Source of the DNA: Picocystis sp. L7
Taxonomy: Eukaryota; Chlorophyta; Picocystophyceae; Picocystales; Picocystaceae
Direction: 5' to 3'
NCBI GenBank assembly: GCA_020975725.1
Contig: QXJR01000018.1
Coordinates: forward strand, 372,001-436,000
DNA length: 64,000 nt
In this document: positions 38,959 through 48,224 of the stretch, piece by piece
How positions within the stretch are numbered: position 1 is the first letter of the stretch
How the letters are laid out: each line of letters starts with the position of its first letter
Program-made: the position numbers and the translations under genes
The notes under the pieces: model-generated
Told to the model about the DNA's origin: nothing
The model's database searches: none
The model's input: only the letters and a program-made list of their open reading frames with translations

Positions 38959-40464
38959 TCAGGCTACCAACTGCATCGCAAAGGATGCTGCTGCGCCGAC
39001 CACAAAGGAAACAGTACGTAACATGCCAAGCACAAGAAGTATCTGCAGGAGCTTCTCTCCACGCTTGCGCCAGCGCACTTGGGTATATGACATTCCTCCA
39101 AGTTGCATGCACTTGATTGCATCACGAGTAAATATCGCTGGCATCAATTTATGGAAGGCGCCATCAATGATCCGAGGGAGCACAAAACGCACAAATCCCC
39201 CATCAAACTTTCTTGAGACCTCCACCAGGTTTTGAGAGTCCTTTGCTCGCGCATCTGAAAATGCAACGATGGCCTTACTCGGGTCGTTGTGTTTCTCTTC
39301 CAAGCAATTGTCTAAGATTTCTACATCTTCTAGAGCGGAGTTCAGCCCCAAACCAAAGTATGGCTTCACAACATGGATGGCATCTCCAAGAAGCACAGTG
39401 CTACCTTCTGCATGCAAGGTAGGGCCGCTGTACTGGAACTCTGGTAAGTTGTATATGCGCTTGGTCAAAAAACTCTCCAACTCTTTTTCTTCAATCAGAG
39501 GCGATAGTCCTGTAAAGTTCCGATCAAAGAATTCCCTCACGGTTTCCTTCGTCAGATTAAGCAGTTTGTCGTTGTCTGGTTTGAACAGCACCACGCCAAT
39601 CCCCAAGCCCTCGTGTGTTGGGAGAACTTCCAGCACCACATCATCCACGCCTCGGGCAGAATAGTTGAAGTCTTTCCTCCACCCTTCAGGGAAATGCAAT
39701 AGAACTGTCTTGTACACTCTTGTAAATGCTGGGGGGAAGCGCGTGACCCTGAAGCTTTGAGGTCTGAAGAGCGACTTTTCCTGCTCGGCTCTTGCTTCCA
39801 TGGCCTTGTGGATTACGCTGTTGGCACCATCTGCGCCAATTACAAAAGCCGTGTTTATGGTTTCAACTTCTCCTCCTTGCCTTCTGATGTCAAGCTCAAC
39901 CTGCTTATCCTCAAGCCATCGAATCGCCACACATTCCACACCGTGTTGGACATCAATGGTGTCTTTAAATCTCCCCTCTACTTCTTGCAGGATGCAGCCG
40001 ACCAGCCTGTCTCTTTGGATGACTTGCGTAGGGATAGTCCTCTCCATGACCTCACGCTCAACGCATTTTCCCTTTGGATTCCAATCCTTCCTTCCGTTAT
40101 ATGGCGCACTCCATCGGATGACCCTGTCTAGTGCCCCATATCTTTTCAGGGCTCGTTGTCCTCTCCAGCTGATTCCGAGGTTGTATGATCGATCCGCAGT
40201 CCCCCATGCGTCGGCTTGTTCCGGTGGTGGTGGAGGCGATAGTCGATCCATCACTTGAACACGTTTCCATCCTCTTTGTACGAGCATCATGGCAGTAAGC
40301 AGTCCCACAGGACCTCCTCCCACCACTACGGCCTCTTCATCCTGTTGCTTGTGTTTTCGCACTGCTTCGCCAGTTTCCAAGGCCAAGGAAGCGTTCGGCA
40401 CACGTCTCCTATCGAAGTTTCTCCTCGGCCTCGAGTTTGTCGCACGAGACGTTCGCATGGCCAT
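38959..40464 (-). CDS. FAD-dependent monooxygenase, kynurenine 3-monooxygenase-like
   Basis: This is a class A flavoprotein hydroxylase of 501 residues in one exon. The FAD-binding fold is clear: VVVGGGPVGLLTAMML near residue 46, FVIGADGANSVIHK (DG motif) in the middle, and LLGDAIHVVKPYFGLGLNSALED (GD motif). The layout, the GLGLNSALED motif and a hydrophobic C-terminal helix (LLQILLVLGMLRTVSFVVG) fit kynurenine 3-monooxygenase, which is anchored to a membrane in the same way. Other FAD hydroxylases of secondary metabolism share the fold, so the substrate is uncertain. About 40 basic residues precede the fold and may be an organelle targeting sequence. TTAAC strings lie 256-336 bp upstream. 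Confidence 0.8.
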   Translation of the reverse strand: MAMRTSRATNSRPRRNFDRRRVPNASLALETGEAVRKHKQQDEEAVVVGGGPVGLLTAMMLVQRGWKRVQVMDRLSPPPPPEQADAWGTADRSYNLGISWRGQRALKRYGALDRVIRWSAPYNGRKDWNPKGKCVEREVMERTIPTQVIQRDRLVGCILQEVEGRFKDTIDVQHGVECVAIRWLEDKQVELDIRRQGGEVETINTAFVIGADGANSVIHKAMEARAEQEKSLFRPQSFRVTRFPPAFTRVYKTVLLHFPEGWRKDFNYSARGVDDVVLEVLPTHEGLGIGVVLFKPDNDKLLNLTKETVREFFDRNFTGLSPLIEEKELESFLTKRIYNLPEFQYSGPTLHAEGSTVLLGDAIHVVKPYFGLGLNSALEDVEILDNCLEEKHNDPSKAIVAFSDARAKDSQNLVEVSRKFDGGFVRFVLPRIIDGAFHKLMPAIFTRDAIKCMQLGGMSYTQVRWRKRGEKLLQILLVLGMLRTVSFVVGAAASFAMQLVA

Positions 40465-41516
40465 GTTGGAGATGGTCTTGCAGGATGAGCTTCCACTTTG
40501 CAGCCACCTGCTCGACTTGCAACGGTCTTGGACACGCGCGTTGGATCCGTGTCTCTTCTTTTTTCGATTTCACACGCAGCTGGTCGATCTTAGGACCTCG
40601 TTTCCAGATCCTGGGACCACGGGCGCGCGTGCAGCGATGGCGGGAAGCGTGCGCAACTCGTGACGAACCTGACGTCGATGTGGATGAGAGATCCACTGAG
40701 AGACATGGGGTGAGACCACGGTTAACTTGGATGTGAATATCGATCGAGAAGGGACAGGGAGAGAGTGTGAACTTTCGTAAACAGGAAGGAGGAAGGTTAA
40801 TGTCAAACGACGCTTCTTTGGATTGGCAAGAAGAAAGTTAGACAGAAGAGTGACGGTGAATTCGTGATTCATCCACGTGGGAGATTGAATTCTTTGTAAG
40901 TGAGAGACGACCAGGGTCCCAAGGAACAGTGGAAGAACAGCCAGGAGCGCATCAGGGGGCAGACATACTGGACTACCCATGCAGAAGCACCTTCGGAATG
41001 GAACGGACGGGTGGAAACATGCGTCGATAAACAATGAGTGCCATCCGGTGCCGTGACCCTTTTGGAAGCAAATTAATGTGGCAAAGGAAGTGCCTGACAG
41101 TGGACCGGAAGAGTGAGTGTCTTGGAATTGCAAACATGCAAACTTGCCAAGCATCTCACGTCTTCATGAATCCAAACTGGAGATCCAGGTCATGCAGCAT
41201 AGATTCATCTTGTCCGCTCCTGCGCAAAAATTTCTTTCTCCGTACCGGCCACGTCCATGTTTCCCATTTCCAACGCCATCGTGCACGTGAGTCCTACTCC
41301 CCATCTGCAGCCTCAGGAAAGTCTTGCCGGTCGTATTCATGGGTACAACCAGGCCTTGGAAGATCCTGGTACACAGTTATTCACAATGTGGTGCAGCCAA
41401 GCCATCCAAACGTTTCAAGGAGAAGAACTTCATCTTCAAAATTTACAAATGAAAAGTGAACTAGGCTGAAAGCAACGCACAATTCATCTTGTGCATTCAG
41501 GACGCTGGCATCGTAC
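40465..41516. other. Intergenic region
   Basis: About 1.05 kb between two minus-strand genes: the promoter side of the FAD enzyme and the 3' flank of SNAPC3. GTTAAC at 40721 and GGTTAATG at 40795 are the only motifs I note. A 194-codon minus-strand frame (40570-41154) has no family features. Confidence 0.4.
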
Positions 41517-42512
41517 TCATGCTCGGATGTATGGATACACTTCAAACCCGCCACGTATCAAGACCCCGTCTTTGGTGTAGTGCAGCAGACGGTAGCATTC
41601 GTCGCATAGCACACACGGATTTGTCGGTGCCAATTCATCCCGATGTACGATCCACTCGGAGGCGCGCTGTTCGCACACCTCGCACTGCTTCCACTTCCGT
41701 TTGACGCTTTGGACGAGCAATGGATACTCCAGTGGGTTAAGGGTCTCGCTGGGGTGCATCAACCGCATGTCTTCGATGTGCACCAAGTGTTCGCAGGCGC
41801 CATGATGCATGTACACGTATCTCACCCCTCTACCGACACGCAAGGCCAGGTCTTGGAACCTGGTTTCGGCCATGTCCTTGACATCGAACTCGGCGTTCCA
41901 CTTGGACGCGTGTTTTCGTATGGCATCGCTGTAGTCCAGAGCTCCTTCCTTGGCGGCGTGTGTGTAGAAGGTACGTTCGATGTACAAGAACGAAGAGCCG
42001 CCTGTCTCCACACCGCCCACCGACGCCAGCTGTTCGGTCGGACAGGCAATTTTCTCACACAGTTCGAGCAAGGTTTGGCTTCCCAACACCAGGAACGTCT
42101 GCATTCTTCTTCGACCTTTTCCTTGCTCTTTCGGCTGGCACACCATCACGCGCAGCACGATTTCGTCCGAGGTGCTCGCCTCGGACCTCGTTGTGTTCCG
42201 CGTGGATGTGGCGCGTTCCTCGAGCGCCTCCTGGGCACGACTGCGCACACGTGCACGTTGCACCAAGGTCGTCTTCTTGAACCCTTCCTGCATCGACGAG
42301 CAACCTCGGTACGCGCTTCCAGCTTGCTTTGCAGCCACTTCGATGTCCGTTTCATCCGACGAACAGGCCACGTCGTCGCCATCCAGTGCCTCCTGCAGCG
42401 CCTCCCGCTGCGACAATGCACGCCTTCTGCATGCTTCCACGTCCATCCTATCCGTCACGAACCCTTCGGGAAGCAAGCAAACACCCGCTGCGACGTGCGC
42501 TTTCGCCGCCAT
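41517..42512 (-). CDS. SNAPC3: snRNA-activating protein complex subunit 3 (SNAP50/SRD2)
   Basis: This subunit binds the proximal element of snRNA gene promoters and helps recruit RNA polymerase II or III. From the ATG at 42512 the protein has 331 residues. The C-terminal half carries the family signature: FLYIERTFYTH, DLALRVGRGVRYVYMHHG, HPSETLNPLEYPLL, then a Cys-rich zinc module (CEVCEQRASEWIVHRDELA with APTNPCVLCDECYRLLHY) ending in FEVYPY. The N-terminal 130 residues are variable and charged. The reading frame is open further upstream, but that part encodes a short repeat from promoter DNA. Four 12-bp-spaced TCACAAC units lie 33-75 bp before the ATG. Confidence 0.9.
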   Translation of the reverse strand: MAAKAHVAAGVCLLPEGFVTDRMDVEACRRRALSQREALQEALDGDDVACSSDETDIEVAAKQAGSAYRGCSSMQEGFKKTTLVQRARVRSRAQEALEERATSTRNTTRSEASTSDEIVLRVMVCQPKEQGKGRRRMQTFLVLGSQTLLELCEKIACPTEQLASVGGVETGGSSFLYIERTFYTHAAKEGALDYSDAIRKHASKWNAEFDVKDMAETRFQDLALRVGRGVRYVYMHHGACEHLVHIEDMRLMHPSETLNPLEYPLLVQSVKRKWKQCEVCEQRASEWIVHRDELAPTNPCVLCDECYRLLHYTKDGVLIRGGFEVYPYIRA

Positions 42513-42544
42513 GCCGTCGACGCGACGTCCAAGCCAATGCAACG

Positions 42545-42587
42545 TCACAACGCTCTTCACAACGTATTTCACAACGTATTTCACAAC
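42545..42587 (-). promoter_or_regulatory. Four GTTGTGA motifs at 12-bp spacing upstream of SNAPC3
   Basis: Read on the plus strand as TCACAAC at 42545, 42557, 42569 and 42581. The two central units form an exact 12-bp tandem repeat (TTCACAACGTAT). On the gene strand each reads GTTGTGA. The 12-bp period places the sites on nearly the same helix face. Confidence 0.6.
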
Positions 42588-43484
42588 CGAACGGATTCCG
42601 TCGGGGAAGGGGGCGAAGGCGAAGCATGTCACCCGGAGGGATGGAGTCGGAGGGAAATGAAGCGAAACGTCAAGCAAGGGGAGGTTGAATGGGTGTGGCT
42701 TGGGAACGTGCAAGCCGAATAAATGTGTTTTCAAGACAGGAAGAGGACGACAATGCAATGGATGATTACCTACACTTCGAACTCTACAAAGGAGCCAACA
42801 TCACATGGCTTGAGCAAGCAACTTTGATGCATGGGAGACAACATGAACGTCCTCGGCCACTTGCATGAATAAACTTCCTATTAGAGGCTTCGAACAACAA
42901 CTCGAAAATGGTACCATGGAAGGCACGAAGTAGCCTTGAACCGACGATGCATTCAACAACTTGACCCCTTAAATCACCCATGCTATTACGGTGAACAGTC
43001 ACCTAACCTCAAAGTTCGTGGCGACCATGGCTTGTTGAGTTATCCAACCAATCACCTTGGAATCACACTCTCGTCGACGACCAACACGCTAGAAAAGTTA
43101 CTACTTTCAACCGCAAGCTTGTCAACCAAGCATGCGATGTATTGGGCTTCCGCAATTGTAGGTCGTGCTTGGGGGTGTGCATCATTGGTCTGGCTAGTTA
43201 GCCGTTCCTCCCTGCACTTGCGAACGGCACACGTGTTCGGTTCTAGATTCTCTGCAATCCAATGGTTTGTACCTTGCCAGCCACGCCTAACGTCGTACTT
43301 TTCGTGAATAGAGAATGTCAAAACAAAGAATGAGATCGATAGATATTGGATGGAACATTTTTTTTGCAACACTGTCTTTCAAATACCTACTACATAGTCC
43401 AAGGTGTTGCCTAGGTGATCCGCAAGATCAGCCGGTGCAAAGTAAGTGAAAGTGGTGGAGGACGCACACGAGCTGAGCGTTTTA
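42588..43484. other. Intergenic region
   Basis: Nearly 900 bp with no supportable gene, between the SNAPC3 promoter and the 3' end of the XS gene. The composition is AT-richer than in neighbouring genes. Confidence 0.4.
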
Positions 43485-45725
43485 CTATGATCCCTCAGCA
43501 AAATTTCTCTTCCGTTTGGGCCGAAGCACACGCTCTGTTGTGTTCTGCATGTGGTACATAGCACAATAGTTGTCTCTGTCTTCGACAGCTTGTTTGTATT
43601 TCTCATACAGGAGTTCAAGAGCTTTGGCAGGGCAAAGCTCATGGTAAATCTCGCGGTACAATGTCTTTTCGTCATATGGCACTCTCATTGCATATCCGCC
43701 ACTGGGGTTGTACAATTCTCTCTCCAAAATTATTAGCGCAGCTTCCTGGGCGATGGAATTGCCATACTCTTTGGCTATTTTCTTGTAAAATTCATCTTCT
43801 TTGTCTATCACATACATGGGAAACTTTATAGTTTTGCAATCTGTCACTTCCTTGATTTTCAAAGGCTTCCAATTTTTTGGGCATGTTACCTGTGCCTTTA
43901 CCCGTGCAATCACGTCGGTCTTCTTTTCTTTCTTCCCCTCTGCTCCAATTGCCGATGCAGCTTTGTATGGAAGGGCATCGTTGGTCTTCTCTTCCTCAGC
44001 TGGCCCAACTTCCTCGCCAACTAGGCACATGGCCAGTCCTTCAGCGGCTGTGAGCAGGGCGACTTCATCTGCATCTGGAAGCCAACCCTTTTTTTTAATC
44101 AGTAGCAAGAGCTTTTTAGTGAGCTCGAACTTGTCTGCAACATTTTTGCATGGCAGAATACACGGATCCTCCTTCACAATTTTCCTTGCTACCATCAATG
44201 CATCTATGTAAAGTGGTTTGACGGAAAAAGTGATGTTATTGTTCATATCAGTCAGCTGCTGATTCAGGGTCTCCAAGTCCTCTAGTCCAGCCTTTCCCTT
44301 GATAATGGTTTTGAGTTTATTCATTGCTTCGTTAGCAATCTTGCTCATACGCTTGTCCAGTGCAAGTTTGTCTTTCTGTTGCTGCAGGCCCTCGTCAAGC
44401 AGTCTATCCGCTTCTTCAGGATTTTTTGCCACGGTCAAGAAGTTGTCCATCAAACACTGCTGCTCCATTTCTGCTTGTTTGTGTATTTCCAAGCGCTCCT
44501 GTTGGAACTTCTCCACAAGTTGTTTCTCCTTCTCAAGAAAGGCCGATTGGATTTTGAGCTGCACTTGTGCTATCTCATCGCGGTCCATTTCTTCATAAAA
44601 TTGAGCGAGACGTTGAAGCGATTCTTTTCTGCTATGGTCGAGGTCGGATCGAAGTTTGTCCATCTGGTTTTGATGGGCTTCTTGCATCCGCAGAATTTCT
44701 TGCTGAGACTCATCTTGCTGTCTCTTCAAGTGCTCTATCTCTTTCTTCGACCTTGAACCTTCCATCTTCAGCTTCCTGGCTTTCTCACGCTCCTCTACTG
44801 CTGTCTTCTCCAAGTTCTTGTGCTGAGAGATGAGCTCACTATATGCAATCATTTTGAAGGATTCCCGGGGCGCAAACTCCTTCATATCTGCCTCGGATGG
44901 TATCCATCCAAACCATCTAGCTTTGTTCTTTCTGCGGAAAAAATCTTCCTTCCCGCGATTGAGACCCTGCAGCTTCTCAGCTAGGTTGCGCGATGACATC
45001 TCACCCGCGGCATCTTCTTCGAATATGGCAATGGCGAACCCGGTGCTGCTTCCAGTGGGCCCGAACAGAACCTTTGGTGTCTTCTTCAAGTGGTGTGCAT
45101 GACCTAGAATTGCCTTGATTTCTGCCTCTAGGTCAGGATTCCCCATCACGGACACTTTGATTCGGCGTTCAGGATCGAATCGGAGCTCTAGCCCGGCAAT
45201 CAAGAGCCGGGGAGGCCATACAATCATTTTGTCCTCCGGCCGTACTCCTTCTTCTTCCACCACTTGAGGAACGTCCTTCCTACCCATCAAGCTAAGGTTA
45301 AGCGAACGCTTGCATGCGTTGGCATCGTACTTTACCTGCTTGACCACATCCAGAGCAATGTACAGTGCCAATCCTTTGTGTTTGGCCTTTGTCTTTGCTG
45401 TGCCCTTGGTGCCAGGCTGGGAGACGCCATGTGCATGACTGAAAATAGCTTCCAGGTTTTTCCACGGTTGTTTATCGATGCAGAAGGGGCACTGCTTGGG
45501 CAAGTCCCATCTGTCCATCCTCAGGTTGTACACGCCCACTGCTTCGTTGAATTTCCGCCTCTCTTCCTCCGCGATGCTTTGTTCGGGGTCTTCATCCACG
45601 TCCTCGCTGTCACTGCTGTCCGTCCATCCGGAGAATGCGTTCGTCCCAGCGTGAATCTGTCTTCTGTTATCTTCTCCGCCATTCTCGAGCGGCACGAACT
45701 CCGGAAGCTCGCCGTCCACCTCCAT
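43485..45725 (-). CDS. zf-XS / XS-domain coiled-coil protein (FDM/IDN2/SGS3-like)
   Basis: In plants, proteins with this layout bind double-stranded RNA in RNA-directed DNA methylation (FDM/IDN2) or small-RNA amplification (SGS3). From the ATG at 45725 the protein has 746 residues: an acidic N-terminus, a zf-XS zinc finger (about 79-120; CPFC, then FSHAHG and KHKG), an XS domain (about 165-285; MIVWPPRLLIAGLELRFD, GPTGSSTGFAIAIFEED, RWFGWIPSEADM), a long coiled coil (about 295-520), and a C-terminal globular part (about 640-735; CPKNWKPLKIKEVTDC, ECPAKALELLYEKYK-like end). The last part sits where plant FDM proteins have an XH domain, but I do not see a clear XH signature. One exon. Function in RNA silencing is inferred from domain order only. 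Confidence 0.8.
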   Translation of the reverse strand: MEVDGELPEFVPLENGGEDNRRQIHAGTNAFSGWTDSSDSEDVDEDPEQSIAEEERRKFNEAVGVYNLRMDRWDLPKQCPFCIDKQPWKNLEAIFSHAHGVSQPGTKGTAKTKAKHKGLALYIALDVVKQVKYDANACKRSLNLSLMGRKDVPQVVEEEGVRPEDKMIVWPPRLLIAGLELRFDPERRIKVSVMGNPDLEAEIKAILGHAHHLKKTPKVLFGPTGSSTGFAIAIFEEDAAGEMSSRNLAEKLQGLNRGKEDFFRRKNKARWFGWIPSEADMKEFAPRESFKMIAYSELISQHKNLEKTAVEEREKARKLKMEGSRSKKEIEHLKRQQDESQQEILRMQEAHQNQMDKLRSDLDHSRKESLQRLAQFYEEMDRDEIAQVQLKIQSAFLEKEKQLVEKFQQERLEIHKQAEMEQQCLMDNFLTVAKNPEEADRLLDEGLQQQKDKLALDKRMSKIANEAMNKLKTIIKGKAGLEDLETLNQQLTDMNNNITFSVKPLYIDALMVARKIVKEDPCILPCKNVADKFELTKKLLLLIKKKGWLPDADEVALLTAAEGLAMCLVGEEVGPAEEEKTNDALPYKAASAIGAEGKKEKKTDVIARVKAQVTCPKNWKPLKIKEVTDCKTIKFPMYVIDKEDEFYKKIAKEYGNSIAQEAALIILERELYNPSGGYAMRVPYDEKTLYREIYHELCPAKALELLYEKYKQAVEDRDNYCAMYHMQNTTERVLRPKRKRNFAEGS

Positions 45726-46932
45726 CGTCGGACCACGTCCGTTTCTGTTCGAAGAGAAGCCTTCACCTACCCTTTCCTCCGGTTTCACACGCCCAGGACG
45801 TACGATGGAACCTTCCAGATCCAAGGAAGAGGCGAAACAAGATCGATGCCGCGAAGCAGAAGCACGCGACTCGCGACGGTGCGCGTCGGAATTGCCGTTT
45901 GGGCTTCGACACCGGGTCCCATCCGAGTTAAGTCTATGTTAATCGACACTCGATCGAGTTAATCATCGGTGTTTTTGTTCCGTGGGTCCCCGAAATAGGA
46001 GAGAAAACTAGGGCATGAGTTTCCCGCCAAGGAGGTTCATGCGAGGTTAAGCGGAGTTTACGTTCGACGGTGGAAGTTAAGAGCAAGTTTACCCGGTCCC
46101 TGGAGAAACTGGGAGGGGAACCTCGGCAGAGTCATGGACCGTATTTGGACAGTGGTCTAATCGGTCTTTGAACGGTCCACGGTCCTCTTCGATGCATTGG
46201 ACGACGACGAGGATCGAATTCGCCATTCCATGCGAGCGAAACGCACGCTTCCCGGAAGGACCCCAATTCTGGGATTGGGAGATCCTTCGTGTCCTCGTCG
46301 TTCGTGTAGGCGAATGGCCACCTTCTTCGATGCGGGGGGACGATGAAGGTGCCTCCCTTACCATCGACAAACCATGATCGATGCACTCATAGAAGTGTCG
46401 CTCGTATGAAACAGAGGCCCCACCGACGCATCACGCGTCGATTACCGATTTGGCCTTTGCACTCTCCATTTTTCTGTGTCAGCACGCATTCGCGGACCTC
46501 TCCTCCTCGCCCCGGACTGTCTTCGACGTGGAACCTTTTCCCCATCCTCGCCGCGTCCCTTCCATCCTTTCCCATCCTTCGATGGCCCAATCACCACGGC
46601 CGTTCCTCCACGTCTTGGTCTCGCATTCGCACGTGTGAGTGGTTCCCATGTGCCTCCTCCATCTCGTGGCCATGGCCATGGAGGGCGCCCATCCCCCCTC
46701 GGCTCCCCTGGTTAACCTGCATGTTAACACGAGCCCGACCCCCCCCCCATACGCCCCTGGCGATCCTCCGCGCCACGCGCCCCTTCGCGTCCCTTTCTCC
46801 CAGTGTTCCTTCCGGCGTTCCTCCCGCTCGGACGCGGTGACCGACGGGGATCCGGTTAAGCTGTGGGTTAAGTCGATTCGGCCACGGTGAAGGCGTCCAT
46901 TGCGCGATTTGGTGCGACGCATTGGCGCAGCT
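45726..46932. other. Intergenic: divergent promoter of the XS and metaxin genes
   Basis: About 1.2 kb with no supportable gene. It is GC-rich but carries at least eight TTAA-containing motifs of the GTTAA(C/G/T) type (45925-45965, 46045-46080, 46710-46728, 46853-46872), described as a separate feature. Confidence 0.4.
45925..46872. promoter_or_regulatory. Cluster of GTTAA(C/G/T) motifs in a divergent promoter
   Basis: GAGTTAAG, TGTTAATC and GAGTTAATC (45925-45965), AGGTTAAG and GAAGTTAAG (about 46043-46081), GGTTAACC and GTTAAC (46710-46728), CGGTTAAG and GGGTTAAG (46852-46872). Two subgroups lie 200-350 bp from the XS start and 60-220 bp from the metaxin start. Similar strings are found upstream of the OPA3, YGGT, CDP-DAG synthase, cyclase and FAD-enzyme genes. 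Confidence 0.35.
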
Positions 46933-48021
46933 ATGGCGCACGTGGAAGCGCCTCCAGAGGGAAATGCGGCCCTGTTTGCGCGTCCTTCGGTGTGGGAGGA
47001 GCTGCCAGGCATGCAGAACCCGGCCAGCACGCGCGTGGACGTGAGTGCGACGCGCGAGATGGATCCCAAGGAAGCGTGGAACCGAACGCTGACGAAAGAC
47101 ACGCATCCGCGGCGACGTCGAACGCAACGAAAGGCCTACCTGAGGTTCTGCGGTCGAGAATACGCGCTGGCGACGTGCTCATCCGCGCACCAATCGCCCA
47201 CGAGGACGCTGCCCGCCGTCGCCATCGATGGGAAAGTCCTGGTCACCAAGGAAGGGATGGATCCAGATGCTGCTGCAGATGTCATCCTGAGAGAAATGGT
47301 GCAAGAAGACGTGGCTTGGGACCTGGACAGAAAGCTGAAGCCGGAGCTTCGTGCGGAGGCGGTGGCCTTTGCAGCCCTTGCGCGCGAGGCGCTGCAGGAA
47401 GCCAGTTTTCACTTCACATGGAGAAGGGAAGACAGTTTTAGAACATTCACCCGAATGGCAGAAGGGAGTACGCTGCCGTATCCGCTGAACCAGATCCTTC
47501 CAAGATGGGCAAGGCGACAGGCACTAGCGGGAGCAGAGGAAGGACAAGTGGAATCACTAGAACTCGAAATCATTGCTCGTGCCGAATCAGCGTACGATGC
47601 GTTGCAGGCAAGGCTTGGAACGAACAAGTATCTCCTGGGCGATATTCCATGCAGCGCAGATGCAATCGTATTTGCGCACCTCCTCTACCATCAGCGCGCA
47701 CCCGTTTGTGAGCCTTTGCACTCTGCTCTTGCTAGGCGTTCCAAGCTGGGGGCATACGTGGACCGCATAGCAGAGCACTGCTACGGGGCCAGAGCTGTGG
47801 CAGCTCTACCCTATGCAGCAATGCCATGCAATACCAGCACGAGCGCTTATCGTCGGCAGAAAGAAACAGAAAAGGAGCGGATCTTCAAGCGCAATCGGAA
47901 CATCTGGCTTGCTTGCGTTGGTGCTGCGATGGCGGCTTATCTACTCTTCGGGGATGTACTCGATTTTGTCATAGATCCAGACGTTGACTTGGAGGACGAC
48001 GATGACGTGGATGAAGACTGA
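46933..48021 (+). CDS. Metaxin-like mitochondrial outer-membrane import protein
   Basis: Metaxins (Tom37/Sam37 relatives) act with SAM50 to insert beta-barrel proteins into the outer mitochondrial membrane. From the ATG at 46933 the protein has 362 residues. The first half resembles the N-terminal glutathione-transferase-like fold only weakly; the middle holds the metaxin C-terminal GST-like domain with ARAESAYDALQARLGTNKY and LLGDIPCSADAIVFAHLLY, a pattern typical of the family. A C-terminal membrane helix (IWLACVGAAMAAYLLFG, about 320-336) followed by an acidic tail (DPDVDLEDDDDVDED) fits a tail-anchored outer-membrane protein. One exon; GC-rich start. It shares a divergent promoter with the XS gene. 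Confidence 0.85.
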   Translation: MAHVEAPPEGNAALFARPSVWEELPGMQNPASTRVDVSATREMDPKEAWNRTLTKDTHPRRRRTQRKAYLRFCGREYALATCSSAHQSPTRTLPAVAIDGKVLVTKEGMDPDAAADVILREMVQEDVAWDLDRKLKPELRAEAVAFAALAREALQEASFHFTWRREDSFRTFTRMAEGSTLPYPLNQILPRWARRQALAGAEEGQVESLELEIIARAESAYDALQARLGTNKYLLGDIPCSADAIVFAHLLYHQRAPVCEPLHSALARRSKLGAYVDRIAEHCYGARAVAALPYAAMPCNTSTSAYRRQKETEKERIFKRNRNIWLACVGAAMAAYLLFGDVLDFVIDPDVDLEDDDDVDED

Positions 48022-48224
48022 TTCACGCAAATTTTAGACTCCAAGCAAAGGAAAGCGCAGACGAATGGAAGATGCAAACCGAGGTTGAATCTGGCATGTC
48101 GAAGGGCAACTGCACTGCACTTGGACAACATCTCGTATCTTGTCTACGCTGGAATTGCTATGAGTTGCCAGCATTTGCAGATGCCTGAAAATGAATGTAA
48201 CATGGTGGATCAAGGTGTATAACA

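Noticed and set aside
40570-41154. 194-codon minus-strand frame upstream of the FAD enzyme
   Set aside because: No family features, wrong position for a targeting exon, and Ser/Phe/Leu-rich as expected for translated spacer DNA.
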